Positions 42,147 to 54,004 of a stretch of DNA of 64,000 bases are shown piece after piece. The number at the start of each line of letters is the position of its first letter. Position 1 is the stretch's first letter. The notes under the pieces are model-generated. The model was not told where the DNA came from, did not search any database, and was given only the letters and a program-made list of their open reading frames with translations. Made by a program: the position numbers and the translations under genes. The stretch is taken from the NCBI GenBank assembly GCA_019828595.1, contig JAHQRK010000004.1, forward strand, positions 2,666,001 to 2,730,000, written 5' to 3'. This DNA comes from Aphanomyces cochlioides (Eukaryota > Oomycota > Saprolegniomycetes > Saprolegniales > Verrucalvaceae).

Positions 42147-45100
42147 TTAATTTGGGGCTGAAGGTTGGAGCGCGAGCAAAGTCGGGTACTTGGCTACCAG
42201 TGGGCGATAGACAGGTTGTCTATGCAAAGTATTGATTGCTGAAATTGCTTCCACTCGTTGAGGGCTGTCAACTTCTTGGAGGCGAAGCCATCTGCGGATC
42301 GATGCATGCCATCGGATGAAGCTGACTTCTTGCCAAATTTCTGGCGGAGGCGGCTCCTTCGATTCGAACTTGGCGGCGTTGTGCGTTGTCCAAATATAGT
42401 GAAGGTTGGAAGCACACAGAAGAGCCCAGAGCACAAACAGTATGTCTTGAAGCTGGCTACCGCGTTCGTTGACTTGAAAGCGGTCGATGTTGGTGATGGC
42501 AGTCCAATCGAAATTGACACCGAAGCATCGCCAAGCGGTCGCGTGAAAACGCCAAAGGGGATACACGCGAGAGCAGGTGTGGAAGGCGTGGTGTTGGTTC
42601 TCCGGTGCGTCGCAATTGGTATAGACACAGCAAATTACGTCTGGCTGCTGAGGTTGCAAGTAGAACAAGCGCGAGTTGACAGGCAGCATGTTGAACAACA
42701 GTCGAAACCAAACGTCGCCATGGAGGGGAGGCGGCCAACGGCATGTTTTGCGGATGAGTCGCACGTAGGTCGCAATATCTTGTTGCTCGACGCGGGACGA
42801 TGTCGCCACTGGGTGCGGTTTTCCATCCGAAGGGGCGTGATGCGCCAAACGTGATACGAGTCGCTTGGGCCAACGCTCGAAGGATAGCAATTGATCTTTG
42901 AAAAGTGCCTTGAAAGGGTGACTTGTTGTATCGATATCGGTCAAAGCAGTTCCAGTTCGAACGCCAGACGTGCGGAGGACTTGGTCGAATATCTTGGTGA
43001 GGTGGCTATAAACTTGACCAGCACGTTCGGGTGCTGCAAATCCCATCGCGCCGTTCGCTTGTAACGTCACTTGTGCCGCACGGTTGTTGGATGACAGTCG
43101 ATCAATAAACGCAGCTCTTGTAGGCCATGTCCCTTGCCGTGTCAAGAAGTCTTTGAGGCAGTGGAAACCGTTTTGAGACGCATGTCTACACCATCGACGA
43201 CACAGAGCAGTCTTCACGACATTTGATGTAGCACCCGCAGGACCAACTTGCAGAGCGGGGTAGGATGTCAGCCACACGGGGAGGTTCAAAAGTTCTTCGA
43301 GGCTTGGTGGCGAAGCGGTTCGCTTGGCCATAGGTGTGGCGGCCCATTGATGCCAAATGTCGTGCCAAAGAGGATGCAGCTCCCACAAAAACAACCACTT
43401 GGAGCTGTGGTTGGGGAAGTACGTGAGAAAGTCGAACGGGTGGGTGTCGCGATACAGCTTGTTCATGACACGGGAAAATTGTCTCTTGACAAGCAACTTC
43501 CATGGGGCAAATGTGTTGGGTGAATTGGGCTGCATCAAGAGTTGGAGCCGCAGCAGTCGCTGAGTCCGAAGCTTCGAAGCCACATGCGGAATACCGAGGC
43601 CGAGTTTTTGATCGAACTGCCACTTGCGGCAAATAGTTGAGCGATGATGGTCGGTGATTTGCGTCTTCCGACCAAGGATGTACTTGTTGACCATTCTTTG
43701 CCAAACGGCAACCATCGTTGGAGGCACATACACTGCAGCCGTGACATGCCATAACAACGACAACAACATGGTCGATACGATGAGTTTGCGGCCTTGGATG
43801 GTTCGCGCACGACTTCCCCACGTTTGAAACGCAGCCAGAAACTTGTCGTTCAGTTGCTGGACTTGAAAATCGCGCGGCAGTCGGTGGCCAAAGAGAATAC
43901 CAAGGTATTTCACTGGCTTCTCGCTCGGCAAGACGTTCAAGAGGCCACCATCGTCGATGTCTTCGATATCGAGATTGTTGTTGAGCGCCAAAGTCATGCA
44001 CTTGGCAACGTTGAGACGAGCTCCAGACACAGAGCAAAAGTCTTCGACAATTGCCATTTGCTCGACCGCCGCTTGGAGGGATGACGAGAGTAGAGTCGTG
44101 TCGTCGGCAAAGTAGATGCTCGTCAGTGAGTCTCCATTTGGAAGGGGAATACCAAAATCAGGAGATCCGCGTAGCATTTCGCCGAGTGGCTCGAGGTAAA
44201 GTACGAAGAGCATGCACGATAGGGGGCAACCTTGCTTGACTCCGCGGGTAGGCCGTATGGTAGGGCCAAGACCGTCGTTGAAAATGATCTGGACCAGAGG
44301 CGTATTGTAAAGCAACTGAACCCAAGACACAAATGTGGGACCGATGTTCATCTCCTTGAGTACGTCGAAGAGAAAGCCTTGGTCAACCATATCGTATGCC
44401 TTGGAAAAGTCGAGAAACGTCGCGTAGTAGTCGTGGTCTTCATTGGTACAGAAAGTCTGCAATGCTTGTACCAGCATCACGTGGTCGTGCAAGCGACGGC
44501 CAGGGACAAAACCAGCTTGGCTTGGGTGAGCGAGGTATGGGGCAACTTGTGCAAGACGGTAGGCCAGCGCCCGCGATAGAATCTTGACTTCAACCGACAT
44601 GAGAGTAATCGGCCGATAGTTGCCAGGGTCGCCTCTGTCTCCAGCCTTGAACAAGAGCGCCACTGCACTTCGGCGTTGTTGGAGCAGGAGGTGACCGTGA
44701 TGGGTGAGTTGGTAGTTGAACACCTTGAGCAGGATTTGGGCGAATACGTCCGGGGAGACTTGAAAGAAAGCTGCAGGCCAGCCGTCTGAACCAGGAGACT
44801 TGTTCGGGTTCATAGACTTGAGCGCGCCGCACAGGTCTTCCGCCGTGAGAGGACTTTCCAGAGCGTCGCGCTGTTCTTGAGTGAGACGTCGAGTAATGGC
44901 TCGAATGATAGCTCGGCGACGGGCCCGATTCAACGGTGGTTGGTCTCTTGGAGTGACCATGATGTTTTTCCAATGAGACGTAAAACCAGCCTTGACTTCA
45001 GACGGGTCAGTCGACGTTGCACCGTTGATTGTCACGGACGAGAGCGGCACTTTGATCCCCTTGGGTCGACGAAAAAAGTGACTGGTACCTCGCTCGTTGA

Positions 45101-46301
45101 CGTTGGCGTGAAAGTCGAATTGCTGATCCAGGTTGAACTGTCGGTACTCGCTGCGGGCAGTGTCAAGGGCTTGACGGGCGGTATTAACAATGGATGTCTC
45201 AACGAGTCCCATGTCGAATGCTCGGCGGGAAGTAAGCCACTTCATCTTGAGGCTGTTGAGTGTGTACTTCATCGAGTCAATGTACTGGCGATGACTGACT
45301 TGGAGACGCTTCTTCATTCTCTTCAACCAGCCGTACCACTTTGCGCCAAAGTTTTGAGTGTCGTCTGCGCGCATCTCGTCCAAAAGTTGATTGGCTTCGG
45401 CCTTGATCGCTGCGACTACTTGAGGGTTCTTTAAGAGCTCACGGGGGAGGCGCCAGTAACTTCGGTCGGGAGCTCGCTGCTCGCAGGAGAGGACCACTTT
45501 GTGTTCCATGTGGTCGCCTGCAAAGCTGCTTGGGGAATAGCTTGAACGTGCGTACGTTTGAGCGACGATATCTTGGTCCACAAACAGGTAGTCGAGGCGG
45601 TTGCTTCGACCAGGGCCGCTGTAAACGCGCTCGTTGGGGTGGTGCATCCTCCACGCATCGATAACACCAAGTGCTGAAAGCCAGGCAATGCATTCCGCCT
45701 TACCAGCGTTGTGGTCTTGGCGAGGTCGAGTCGCGTCCAGATGCTCCTCCAGGGGTAAGTTGAAATCGCCTCCGACAAAGTGAATGCTGTCGTCTTCAAA
45801 GTCGCGAGGCAGGTCGTCGAAAAACGGTGCTCGAGAGTGAGCGATAACCGGGGCATAGACGTTGTGAAAGTACACAGGAACGCCGTCCCACTGAGTTCGA
45901 ACAACCATGTATCTTCCAGGTCGGTCATGGGTGGTCAAGTGTTGCAGGTCGAGGAATCCAGGCATGGATCCATGGAAATACGATGCCACACCGCAGCGCC
46001 GATTGTTGAGTGAGTCGACGCGATCAGTGCGGAGATCGTTGGTGAAAAGCTTGTATTTGCCAACGCCTACTTCGTTGTTGAGGTGGAGTTGGAAGGTTTC
46101 GAGATGTTTGATGTTATTGATTTTGGTTTCTTGAAAGAAAACGGCTTGGGTCGGAATTTGGAGTCGCCGCGCCACAAGATGTCCGTTGTCTTTCAGCCCA
46201 TTGAGGTTGGCAGTGGTCAGTTCGAGTATGGGGAACTTGGTGAAGAGACCGGCCGCGACCACCTTAGCCACGGAACGCGACAGACGTTGCGTTCGCAACA
46301 T
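42147..46301 (-). CDS. LINE B3 ORF2: APE endonuclease / reverse transcriptase (1384 aa)
   Basis: Uninterrupted and the same length as B1 ORF2, with all endonuclease motifs (N32, E58, D179, N181, D237, D263, H264) and the RT FADD at residues 731-734. It has the consensus FNYQL and CSRVYP residues that B1 lacks, so it may be the better representative of the active enzyme. The 38-nt overlap with the ORF1 end is retained. Confidence 0.93.
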   Translation of the reverse strand: MLRTQRLSRSVAKVVAAGLFTKFPILELTTANLNGLKDNGHLVARRLQIPTQAVFFQETKINNIKHLETFQLHLNNEVGVGKYKLFTNDLRTDRVDSLNNRRCGVASYFHGSMPGFLDLQHLTTHDRPGRYMVVRTQWDGVPVYFHNVYAPVIAHSRAPFFDDLPRDFEDDSIHFVGGDFNLPLEEHLDATRPRQDHNAGKAECIAWLSALGVIDAWRMHHPNERVYSGPGRSNRLDYLFVDQDIVAQTYARSSYSPSSFAGDHMEHKVVLSCEQRAPDRSYWRLPRELLKNPQVVAAIKAEANQLLDEMRADDTQNFGAKWYGWLKRMKKRLQVSHRQYIDSMKYTLNSLKMKWLTSRRAFDMGLVETSIVNTARQALDTARSEYRQFNLDQQFDFHANVNERGTSHFFRRPKGIKVPLSSVTINGATSTDPSEVKAGFTSHWKNIMVTPRDQPPLNRARRRAIIRAITRRLTQEQRDALESPLTAEDLCGALKSMNPNKSPGSDGWPAAFFQVSPDVFAQILLKVFNYQLTHHGHLLLQQRRSAVALLFKAGDRGDPGNYRPITLMSVEVKILSRALAYRLAQVAPYLAHPSQAGFVPGRRLHDHVMLVQALQTFCTNEDHDYYATFLDFSKAYDMVDQGFLFDVLKEMNIGPTFVSWVQLLYNTPLVQIIFNDGLGPTIRPTRGVKQGCPLSCMLFVLYLEPLGEMLRGSPDFGIPLPNGDSLTSIYFADDTTLLSSSLQAAVEQMAIVEDFCSVSGARLNVAKCMTLALNNNLDIEDIDDGGLLNVLPSEKPVKYLGILFGHRLPRDFQVQQLNDKFLAAFQTWGSRARTIQGRKLIVSTMLLSLLWHVTAAVYVPPTMVAVWQRMVNKYILGRKTQITDHHRSTICRKWQFDQKLGLGIPHVASKLRTQRLLRLQLLMQPNSPNTFAPWKLLVKRQFSRVMNKLYRDTHPFDFLTYFPNHSSKWLFLWELHPLWHDIWHQWAATPMAKRTASPPSLEELLNLPVWLTSYPALQVGPAGATSNVVKTALCRRWCRHASQNGFHCLKDFLTRQGTWPTRAAFIDRLSSNNRAAQVTLQANGAMGFAAPERAGQVYSHLTKIFDQVLRTSGVRTGTALTDIDTTSHPFKALFKDQLLSFERWPKRLVSRLAHHAPSDGKPHPVATSSRVEQQDIATYVRLIRKTCRWPPPLHGDVWFRLLFNMLPVNSRLFYLQPQQPDVICCVYTNCDAPENQHHAFHTCSRVYPLWRFHATAWRCFGVNFDWTAITNIDRFQVNERGSQLQDILFVLWALLCASNLHYIWTTHNAAKFESKEPPPPEIWQEVSFIRWHASIRRWLRLQEVDSPQRVEAISAINTLHRQPVYRPLVAKYPTLLALQPSAPN

Positions 46302-49258
46302 CTCCCAGCATGAGTGTCTGAGTGTCGGGTTGGAACATCACTTGGTTGTCGAAGGTGGGGTCCAGGGAGCCAGCCTCATGGAATTCCAGGATCGTGGTCA
46401 AGACGTATCGCGACTTCTCGTCTTCGCCGGCATACAACGTTTCCATGATATTCCAAATCAAGAGGCCGAAGCTCGTGTCAAGCAATATGGCAGATAGCGA
46501 TACGCCCGACAAACAGCGGGAGCCCAAATGAGAAGCCAGTGCAGTGACCGGGTACTTGGTAGAGGCCACGATCGCAGCATCACTGTTGTAGTACGTTGGA
46601 GCATGAATGGCCAAGAGAACTTCTGCCACAGCCAACACTTCTTCCAGGTCGCCGCGGTGGAGGGAAATCTCGTCGCCGTCAATGGTAGTATCGATGAAGT
46701 CGATGTTCTTGAATAGCTCGATGTTGCTGAAGATGGCTTGAACGTGCTCGCGGGTCATACGCACACCCCACGTCAATGAGTACAGCTGGGAGAACGGTTT
46801 GTCTCCACCCAAGTCGCTCGAAGCCACCGATGGAGGAGGCGTTGTCTCACAAAGTACTCAAAGCATGCACGGTCTTCATCAAAAAGTCGGTGCAGTTGCA
46901 AGCCAAATTCAATCGGGGAACGCTCGAGATGGCTACACAGCATGTCGACGCGGCCGTCGTTGATGAGTTGGGCAAGGTTGAACGAGCTGTTGGTCACTGC
47001 ATCTTCGACTTGGGTTGAGAGATGCAATGGAACTTTGGCTGTCTTGGTGTCGAGGTCTTGTAGTTCGGCGAGAATTTCGTCAAGAGACATTTCTATGCGC
47101 TTGGGAACGCCATCTTGGATCTTGGTGCCGCCGACAAATTGACCGGACGTAGGGAGGTGGGGAGGGTCATCCGAGACGTCCAGCTTGGGTACAATCGTTG
47201 AGATCTTGTAATCGCCAAACTGAGCAACGTGTTCCTCGGGGTTGACACACACACGTTCGTCGAGGGCTTCAAACATGTTGGGCGAAATCCAAGAGCGGCC
47301 ATGCTCGGGGGAATCCACTTGCTGTTGCGTCTTCTTGCGCTTGCCTCTCGACGCCTTGACGCCAGTCCACTGCGGAGGGTTGGCTTGCGCAGTTTTCCGA
47401 CGTTTTGGCGCCTTGGGAGTCGAAGAAGGCGGGTTGGTTGGGCTGGGAGCTGGCTTGTTCAATCCATATTGGCGGGACGTTGCATCAAGGTCCAAACGAA
47501 CCAAGTTCTTGTCACGAAAATACCACCCTTGACCGTACACGCGGAGACAACGGCCCTTGAAAAGAATTTCTTCGACGAGACGGCCGTCGCGCTGTATGGT
47601 CGTTGGTACGGAGGTTCCTTCAAAGTAAAGGCGGTACCGAGAGCTCGCCATACCGCTTGAAGAGGAAACGTTGGGGTAGGAGCCCCACAGGAAGCGTGGC
47701 TCCAACTTGGTCATGACGTCGAAGATCAGGCGCTCTTCGTCTTGATCTTGAAGGCCTTGAGGGATGTCCATGAAAAATCCGCCGAGGACGTGCGGAACGT
47801 TCATCGTGAAGTGTTGGGACGAGCCATCTCGAGCGACTTGAATCTTAAACGCGATGCCTCGCAGCTTCGTCATCGCTTCGTGAGAGGCAACACCCCACTT
47901 GAGCATGCGGTTCGGGATGTCCTTCTCGCATCTCACAATGTCAGCAATCGCAGTGTCGAGGCCGAGGGCTTGGTTGTCGAAAAGGATCGATGCCATGGCA
48001 GCTGAAACATCGATGGTCTTCGTGTGTGCACCCGTGGGCATCTGCAACCAGCCGACGATGCCGCGCGCCGAGTGCTTCTGGATCGGGAGGGTGTCTTCAA
48101 ACGTGAGGGTTCCAGCAGCACGCTTGCGAAGGAGGGGTTCGAGTTCCTCCATCGTGGGCTGGTAAGGAGCAACGTCCTTGGTCTTGATGGCCTTGGCAGA
48201 CTGAGACCGCTGTTGCGCTTGGAAGGCCCATACGTCGTTGGGGGCCTGGCGGTTGTTGGGTTGGCCACGGCCAGGTGTCTGGGCTCCGCCAGATTGAGAA
48301 ATGTTTTCCAAATGCGATCCGGGTGAAGCCTGAGACGATGGCTGGCGGACTGAGTGAGAGTCCGAGTCGTGCGTCAGACCAACACTCAAGCGTGCGTCAG
48401 AGGCTTGGTCTTGTCCGGACCCTGTCCCATGGTGGACAGAGTCACACGTTTGACCTTCACTCGCGTTGGACTTCGAGAAGCTTCCATGGGTGACTTGGTC
48501 TTGAGTATTCCCATGACCAACACTGGCCACAGGGTTGTTCGCGATTGTTCCAGATCTTGCCCGATGATTCTTCGAGAAGAGACCATCACTCATGGAGCGA
48601 CTAGTCTGGGATCTTGACCTGTCGCCAGAGTGGACTTGTCGCTCGGGGGATTCTTCGAGAAGGGACCTTCACTCAGGGATGGACTGTTCTCGAATCTTCC
48701 TTGACATGTCGTCATGTTGACGTCGGTGCTTGAGCGAGTCTTCGAGAAGCCACTATCACTCGTCGAGAGAACATTCTCGAAAGGAACAGAACCCAACGGA
48801 GTCTTGCCAGGCAAGCCACCATCACTCACGATGGACGTGGTTGATGGAGATTCTTCGGGCAAGGTCGTTGACGTCATGAGCACATCTTCCGAGGTTGGAA
48901 CGCCGTCTTGCCAGGCTTCGTCGCAAGTGTCAGAGGTCGTTGGATCATTCGCGGGATCGCAAGCCTTCGTCGAGCGAGTCACAGGCAAGGGTTCAAAACG
49001 GCGCGGTTTCGAAGGGGTTGCACGTTGACGTGGAAACGGAACGCGCGTTGGAGTAGGGAGCGGATTCGTAGACGCGTCATGATGCGAAGCGTTGGAAGCA
49101 TCGTCGACGTCCTCTTCCAACGACGACGCCATGTCGGTATCGCTTGGGGATGGGTCAGCAACGACGATGACGTCCATATCGCTGGGGCTGGACGCCGAGG
49201 GAGAGAACGCGGAGGAGCAAGATGGGGCACGAGGGTTGGTCGAGCGGGTAGCAACCAT
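46264..49258 (-). pseudogene. LINE B3 ORF1, two frameshifts
   Basis: 2995 nt, five shorter than intact. One C is lost from a CCCC run at about 46808-46810, in the LRATWGGDKPFS segment, and CGAT is lost at about 48607 in the QDPIETSRSM segment. The three pieces are otherwise open. The first is a homopolymer indel; the second is not. Together they remove both the N-terminal part and the C-terminal ~175 residues from the conserved core. Confidence 0.9.
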
Positions 49259-49310
49259 ATTGTCAGATAGCGTAGAGTGGTACTGCGGGGTAGCTGGCAA
49301 ATTGGAAACT
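49259..49310 (-). promoter_or_regulatory. LINE B3 5' leader
   Basis: 52 nt of the CAGATAGCGTAGAG type. One extra A (49311) belonging to the target duplication separates it from the tRNA at 49312. Confidence 0.55.
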
Positions 49311-49311
49311 A

Positions 49312-49384
49312 GCCCGTCTAGCTCAGTCGGTAGAGCGCAAGGCTCTTAACCTTGTGGTCGTGGGTTCGAGCCCCACGGTGGGCG
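49312..49384 (+). tRNA. tRNA-Lys(CTT), rebuilt at LINE B3 5' junction
   Basis: Intact 73 nt; flank is LINE leader plus one A. Unit length 1069. Confidence 0.97.
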
Positions 49385-50380
49385 CTTCTTTTGCTCTTTT
49401 TGGGTCCCAGACATACATTCCTCTCACACACAATCCCCACTTTTTAAAACACTTGATCCCTCCAACTGCAGCTTCTTTGTCTGACAATACCTCCGTCCTT
49501 CCAAGCCTTCACTCCACGACTATGTGATATGGTCGACTATGTGATATGGTCGACTATGTGATATGGTCGACTATGTGATGGAGTGGTCTACACAATACCG
49601 TCGAGGATGTGATGACGGTCGAAAACATGATACCGTCGAGTCTGGGATATAGTGCGTGTGAGTCCACGAAGTTCACGGTGCAATGGCATACGTCATTTTG
49701 TGCAGCGCGTGAGACGGTCGAGTCTGTGAGACGGTGGAAAAGTGTGAAAACGTATAGTCAGTCTGTGAGACGGTGGAAAAGTGTGAAAACGTATAGTCAG
49801 TCTGTGAGGCAGTGACGTATGTGACGAGGTCGGATAAATGGCGGAGTTTGTGCCACTGTAGAATATGTGATTCAGTGCTGCATGTGAAGAGATGGAATGC
49901 GTGATACGTGACTCGGTGGCGCCACGGATAAGTTGGCGTATGCGATATCGTGGCGTCTACGATGCGGTAGAGTGTGTGGTGGAGTAGACTTTGTGAGTGG
50001 AATATATGTTGTGTATGATGGCGTGATGTCTGTGACGCAGTGGAGTATGTGATGCAGTGGACAATGTGATGCGAGGTTGATACGTTGGAGTCCTTGGTGG
50101 ATATATGTGCCTTCCTAGGCAGGTTGGGAAGCTGTCGAGTTGAACAACCGTAGGACTTGGTATAGAACGTGTGTAATGCATGGCGTCGTCATCGAATGGA
50201 ATGGTTGTGGTGGAAAAGTAAGTTGTGATGTGTGTCGTTTGTCTGTGAGCATGATTTGGTGCGTGGTATGAGTTGGTGAATACTTTTGTGTCGGAGGTCG
50301 GTACTGAGTGTCCCCTGCGTTTTGAGTGTGACAGTGTTCTGGAGTGTGTTGTATGTATGGAGTGTGTATGTCGTCAGGAA

Positions 50381-50453
50381 GCCCGTCTAGCTCAGTCGGT
50401 AGAGCGCAAGGCTCTTAACCTTGTGGTCGTGGGTTCGAGCCCCACGGTGGGCG
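50381..50453 (+). tRNA. tRNA-Lys(CTT)
   Basis: Intact, native flank; unit length 1047. Confidence 0.97.
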
Positions 50454-51427
50454 CTTCTTTTGCTCTTTTTGGGTCCCAGACATACATTCCTCTCACACAC
50501 AATCCCCACTTTTTAAAACACTTGATCCCTCCAACTGCAGCTTCTTTGTCTGACAATACCTCCGTCCTTCCAAGCCTTCACTCCACGACTATGTGATATG
50601 GTCGACTATGTGATATGGTCGACTATGTGATATGGTCGACTATGTGATATGGTCGACTATGTGATGGAGTGGTCTACACAATACCGTCGAGGATGTGATG
50701 ACGGTCGAAAACATGATACCGTCGAGTCTGGGATATAGTGCGTGTGAGTCCACGAAGTTCACGGTGCAATGGCATACGTCATTTTGTGCAGCGCGTGAGA
50801 CGGTCGAGTCTGTGAGACGGTGGAAAAGTGTGAAAACGTATAGTCAGTCTGTGAGGCAGTGACGTATGTGACGAGGTCGGATAAATGGCGGAGTTTGTGC
50901 CACTGTAGAATATGTGATTCAGTGCTGCATGTGAAGAGATGGAATGCGTGATACGTGACTCGGTGGCGCCACGGATAAGTTGGCGTATGCGATATCGTGG
51001 CGTCTACGATGCGGTAGAGTGTGTGGTGGAGTAGACTTTGTGAGTGGAATATATGTTGTGTATGATGGCGTGATGTCTGTGACGCAGTGGAGTATGTGAT
51101 GCAGTGGACAATGTGATGCGAGGTTGATACGTTGGAGTCCTTGGTGGATATATGTGCCTTCCTAGGCAGGTTGGGAAGCTGTCGAGTTGAACAACCGTAG
51201 GACTTGGTATAGAACGTGTGTAATGCATGGCGTCGTCATCGAATGGAATGGTTGTGGTGGAAAAGTAAGTTGTGATGTGTGTCGTTTGTCTGTGAGCATG
51301 ATTTGGTGCGTGGTATGAGTTGGTGAATACTTTTGTGTCGGAGGTCGGTACTGAGTGTCCCCTGCGTTTTGAGTGTGACAGTGTTCTGGAGTGTGTTGTA
51401 TGTATGGAGTGTGTATGTCGTCAGGAA

Positions 51428-51500
51428 GCCCGTCTAGCTCAGTCGGTAGAGCGCAAGGCTCTTAACCTTGTGGTCGTGGGTTCGAGCCCCACGGTGGGCG
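51428..51500 (+). tRNA. tRNA-Lys(CTT)
   Basis: Intact, native flank; unit length 1030 (three 17-bp copies). Confidence 0.97.
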
Positions 51501-52457
51501 CTTCTTTTGCTCTTTTTGGGTCCCAGACATACATTCCTCTCACACACAATCCCCACTTTTTAAAACACTTGATCCCTCCAACTGCAGCTTCTTTGTCTGA
51601 CAATACCTCCGTCCTTCCAAGCCTTCACTCCACGACTATGTGATATGGTCGACTATGTGATATGGTCGACTATGTGATATGGTCGACTATGTGATGGAGT
51701 GGTCTACACAATACCGTCGAGGATGTGATGACGGTCGAAAACATGATACCGTCGAGTCTGGGATATAGTGCGTGTGAGTCCACGAAGTTCACGGTGCAAT
51801 GGCATACGTCATTTTGTGCAGCGCGTGAGACGGTCGAGTCTGTGAGACGGTGGAAAAGTGTGAAAACGTATAGTCAGTCTGTGAGGCAGTGACGTATGTG
51901 ACGAGGTCGGATAAATGGCGGAGTTTGTGCCACTGTAGAATATGTGATTCAGTGCTGCATGTGAAGAGATGGAATGCGTGATACGTGACTCGGTGGCGCC
52001 ACGGATAAGTTGGCGTATGCGATATCGTGGCGTCTACGATGCGGTAGAGTGTGTGGTGGAGTAGACTTTGTGAGTGGAATATATGTTGTGTATGATGGCG
52101 TGATGTCTGTGACGCAGTGGAGTATGTGATGCAGTGGACAATGTGATGCGAGGTTGATACGTTGGAGTCCTTGGTGGATATATGTGCCTTCCTAGGCAGG
52201 TTGGGAAGCTGTCGAGTTGAACAACCGTAGGACTTGGTATAGAACGTGTGTAATGCATGGCGTCGTCATCGAATGGAATGGTTGTGGTGGAAAAGTAAGT
52301 TGTGATGTGTGTCGTTTGTCTGTGAGCATGATTTGGTGCGTGGTATGAGTTGGTGAATACTTTTGTGTCGGAGGTCGGTACTGAGTGTCCCCTGCGTTTT
52401 GAGTGTGACAGTGTTCTGGAGTGTGTTGTATGTATGGAGTGTGTATGTCGTCAGGAA

Positions 52458-52471
52458 GCCCGTCTAGCTCA
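52458..52471 (+). pseudogene. 14-nt tRNA-Lys 5' stub (LINE B4)
   Basis: tRNA nt 1-14 joined to CTGCAATGGGG at the same base as in the full-length insertions, even though this element is truncated at its other end. Confidence 0.97.
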
Positions 52472-53797
52472 CTGCAATGGGGAGGTATATTAATAGACTT
52501 TCAATATCTACTAATACTAATATTGCCTACTAACGGCTCATCCCACTTCCAAATGCTTCAGCAGATTTTCTACTTTGGGCTTTGGAGTACAGCGATTTTT
52601 GACTTGTTGAATAAATACTTGGGGCTTGTTAATTTGGGGCTGAAGGTTGGAGCGCGAGCAAAGTCGGGTACTTGGCTACCAGTGGGCGATAGACAGGTTG
52701 TCTATGCAAAGTATTGATTGCTGAAATTGCTTCCACTCGTTGAGGGCTGTCAACTTCTTGGAGGCGAAGCCATCTGCGGATCGATGCATGCCATCGGATG
52801 AAGCTGACTTCTTGCCAAATTTCTGGCGGAGGCGGCTTCTTCGATTCGAACTTGGCGGCGTTGTGCGTTGTCCAAATATAGTGAAGGTTGGAAGCACACA
52901 GAAGAGCCCAGAGCACAAACAGTATGTCTTGAAGCTGGCTACCGCGTTCGTTGACTTGAAAGCGGTCGATGTTGGTGATGGCAGTCCAATCGAAATTGAC
53001 ACCGAAGCATCGCCAAGCGGTCGCGTGAAAACGCCAAAGGGGATACACGCGAGAGCAGGTGTGGAAGGCGTGGTGTTGGTTCTCCGGTGCGTCGCAATTG
53101 GTATAGACACAGCAAATTACGTCTGGCTGCTGAGGTTGCAAGTAGAACAAGCGCGAGTTGACAGGCAGCATGTTGAACAACAGTCGAAACCAAACGTCGC
53201 CATGGAGGGGAGGCGGCCAACGGCATGTTTTGCGGATGAGTCGCACGTAGGTCGCAATATCTTGTTGCTCGACGCGGGACGATGTCGCCACTGGGTGCGG
53301 TTTTCCATCCGAAGGGGCGTGATGCGCCAAACGTGATACGAGTCGCTTGGGCCAACGCTCGAAGGATAGCAATTGATCTTTGAAAAGTGCCTTGAAAGGG
53401 TGACTTGTTGTATCGATATCGGTCAAAGCAGTTCCAGTTCGAACGCCAGACGTGCGGAGGACTTGGTCGAATATCTTGGTGAGGTGGCTATAAACTTGAC
53501 CAGCACGTTCGGGTGCTGCAAATCCCATCGCGCCGTTCGCTTGTAACGTCACTTGTGCCGCACGGTTGTTGGATGACAGTCGATCAATAAACGCAGCTCT
53601 TGTAGGCCATGTCCCTTGCCGTGTCAAGAAGTCTTTGAGGCAGTGGAAACCGTTTTGAGACGCATGTCTACACCATCGACGACACAGAGCAGTCTTCACG
53701 ACATTTGATGTAGCACCCGCAGGACCAACTTGCAGAGCGGGGTAGGATGTCAGCCACACGGGGAGGTTCAAAAGTTCTTCGAGGCTTGGTGGCGAAG
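52472..53797 (-). mobile_element. LINE B4, 5'-truncated copy (1.3 kb)
   Basis: Contains the 3'UTR and the last ~389 codons of ORF2, then stops abruptly at GGTGGCGAAG (53788-53797) against AGCCCGTCTAGCTCA, a 15-bp target duplication. Full-length copies continue at that point with CGGTTCGC. Loss of the 5' part with a precise 3' end and target duplication is the hallmark of incomplete target-primed reverse transcription. Confidence 0.95.
52629..53797 (-). pseudogene. LINE B4 ORF2 C-terminal remnant
   Basis: About 389 in-frame codons from the segment just after the RT thumb to the normal stop, with no start codon of its own. It keeps the Cys/His cluster (ICCVYTNC, HHAFHTC) but no catalytic domain. 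One private change turns ESKEPPPP into ESKKPPPP near the C-terminus. Confidence 0.9.
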
Positions 53798-53798
53798 A

Positions 53799-53871
53799 GC
53801 CCGTCTAGCTCAGTCGGTAGAGCGCAAGGCTCTTAACCTTGTGGTCGTGGGTTCGAGCCCCACGGTGGGCG
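53799..53871 (+). tRNA. tRNA-Lys(CTT), rebuilt at LINE B4 5' junction
   Basis: Intact 73 nt whose 5' flank is LINE ORF2 coding sequence (GGTGGCGAAGA), neither native spacer nor LINE leader. It is the only tRNA with this flank. Confidence 0.96.
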
Positions 53872-54004
53872 CTTCTTTTGCTCTTTTTGGGTCCCAGACA
53901 TACATTCCTCTCACACACAATCCCCACTTTTTAAAACACTTGATCCCTCCAACTGCAGCTTCTTTGTCTGACAATACCTCCGTCCTTCCAAGCCTTCACT
54001 CCAC

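Larger units (their letters stand above)
41990..49310 (-). mobile_element. LINE B3, full length, ORF2 intact, ORF1 broken
   Basis: 7321 bp. The right junction reads GGAAACT|AGCCCG, giving a 15-bp duplication (AGCCCGTCTAGCTCA) rather than the 14 bp of B1 and B2; the leader is of the CAGATAGCG type. It could supply ORF2 protein but not ORF1 protein. Confidence 0.95.
49312..52471 (+). repeat. tRNA-Lys tandem array, block 4 (three units)
   Basis: Units start at 49312 (1069), 50381 (1047) and 51428 (1030), all with TTGGCGTATG / ATATGTGCC, ending in the stub before LINE B4. The three lengths show three different combinations of 17-bp and 39-bp copies in adjacent units. Confidence 0.97.
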
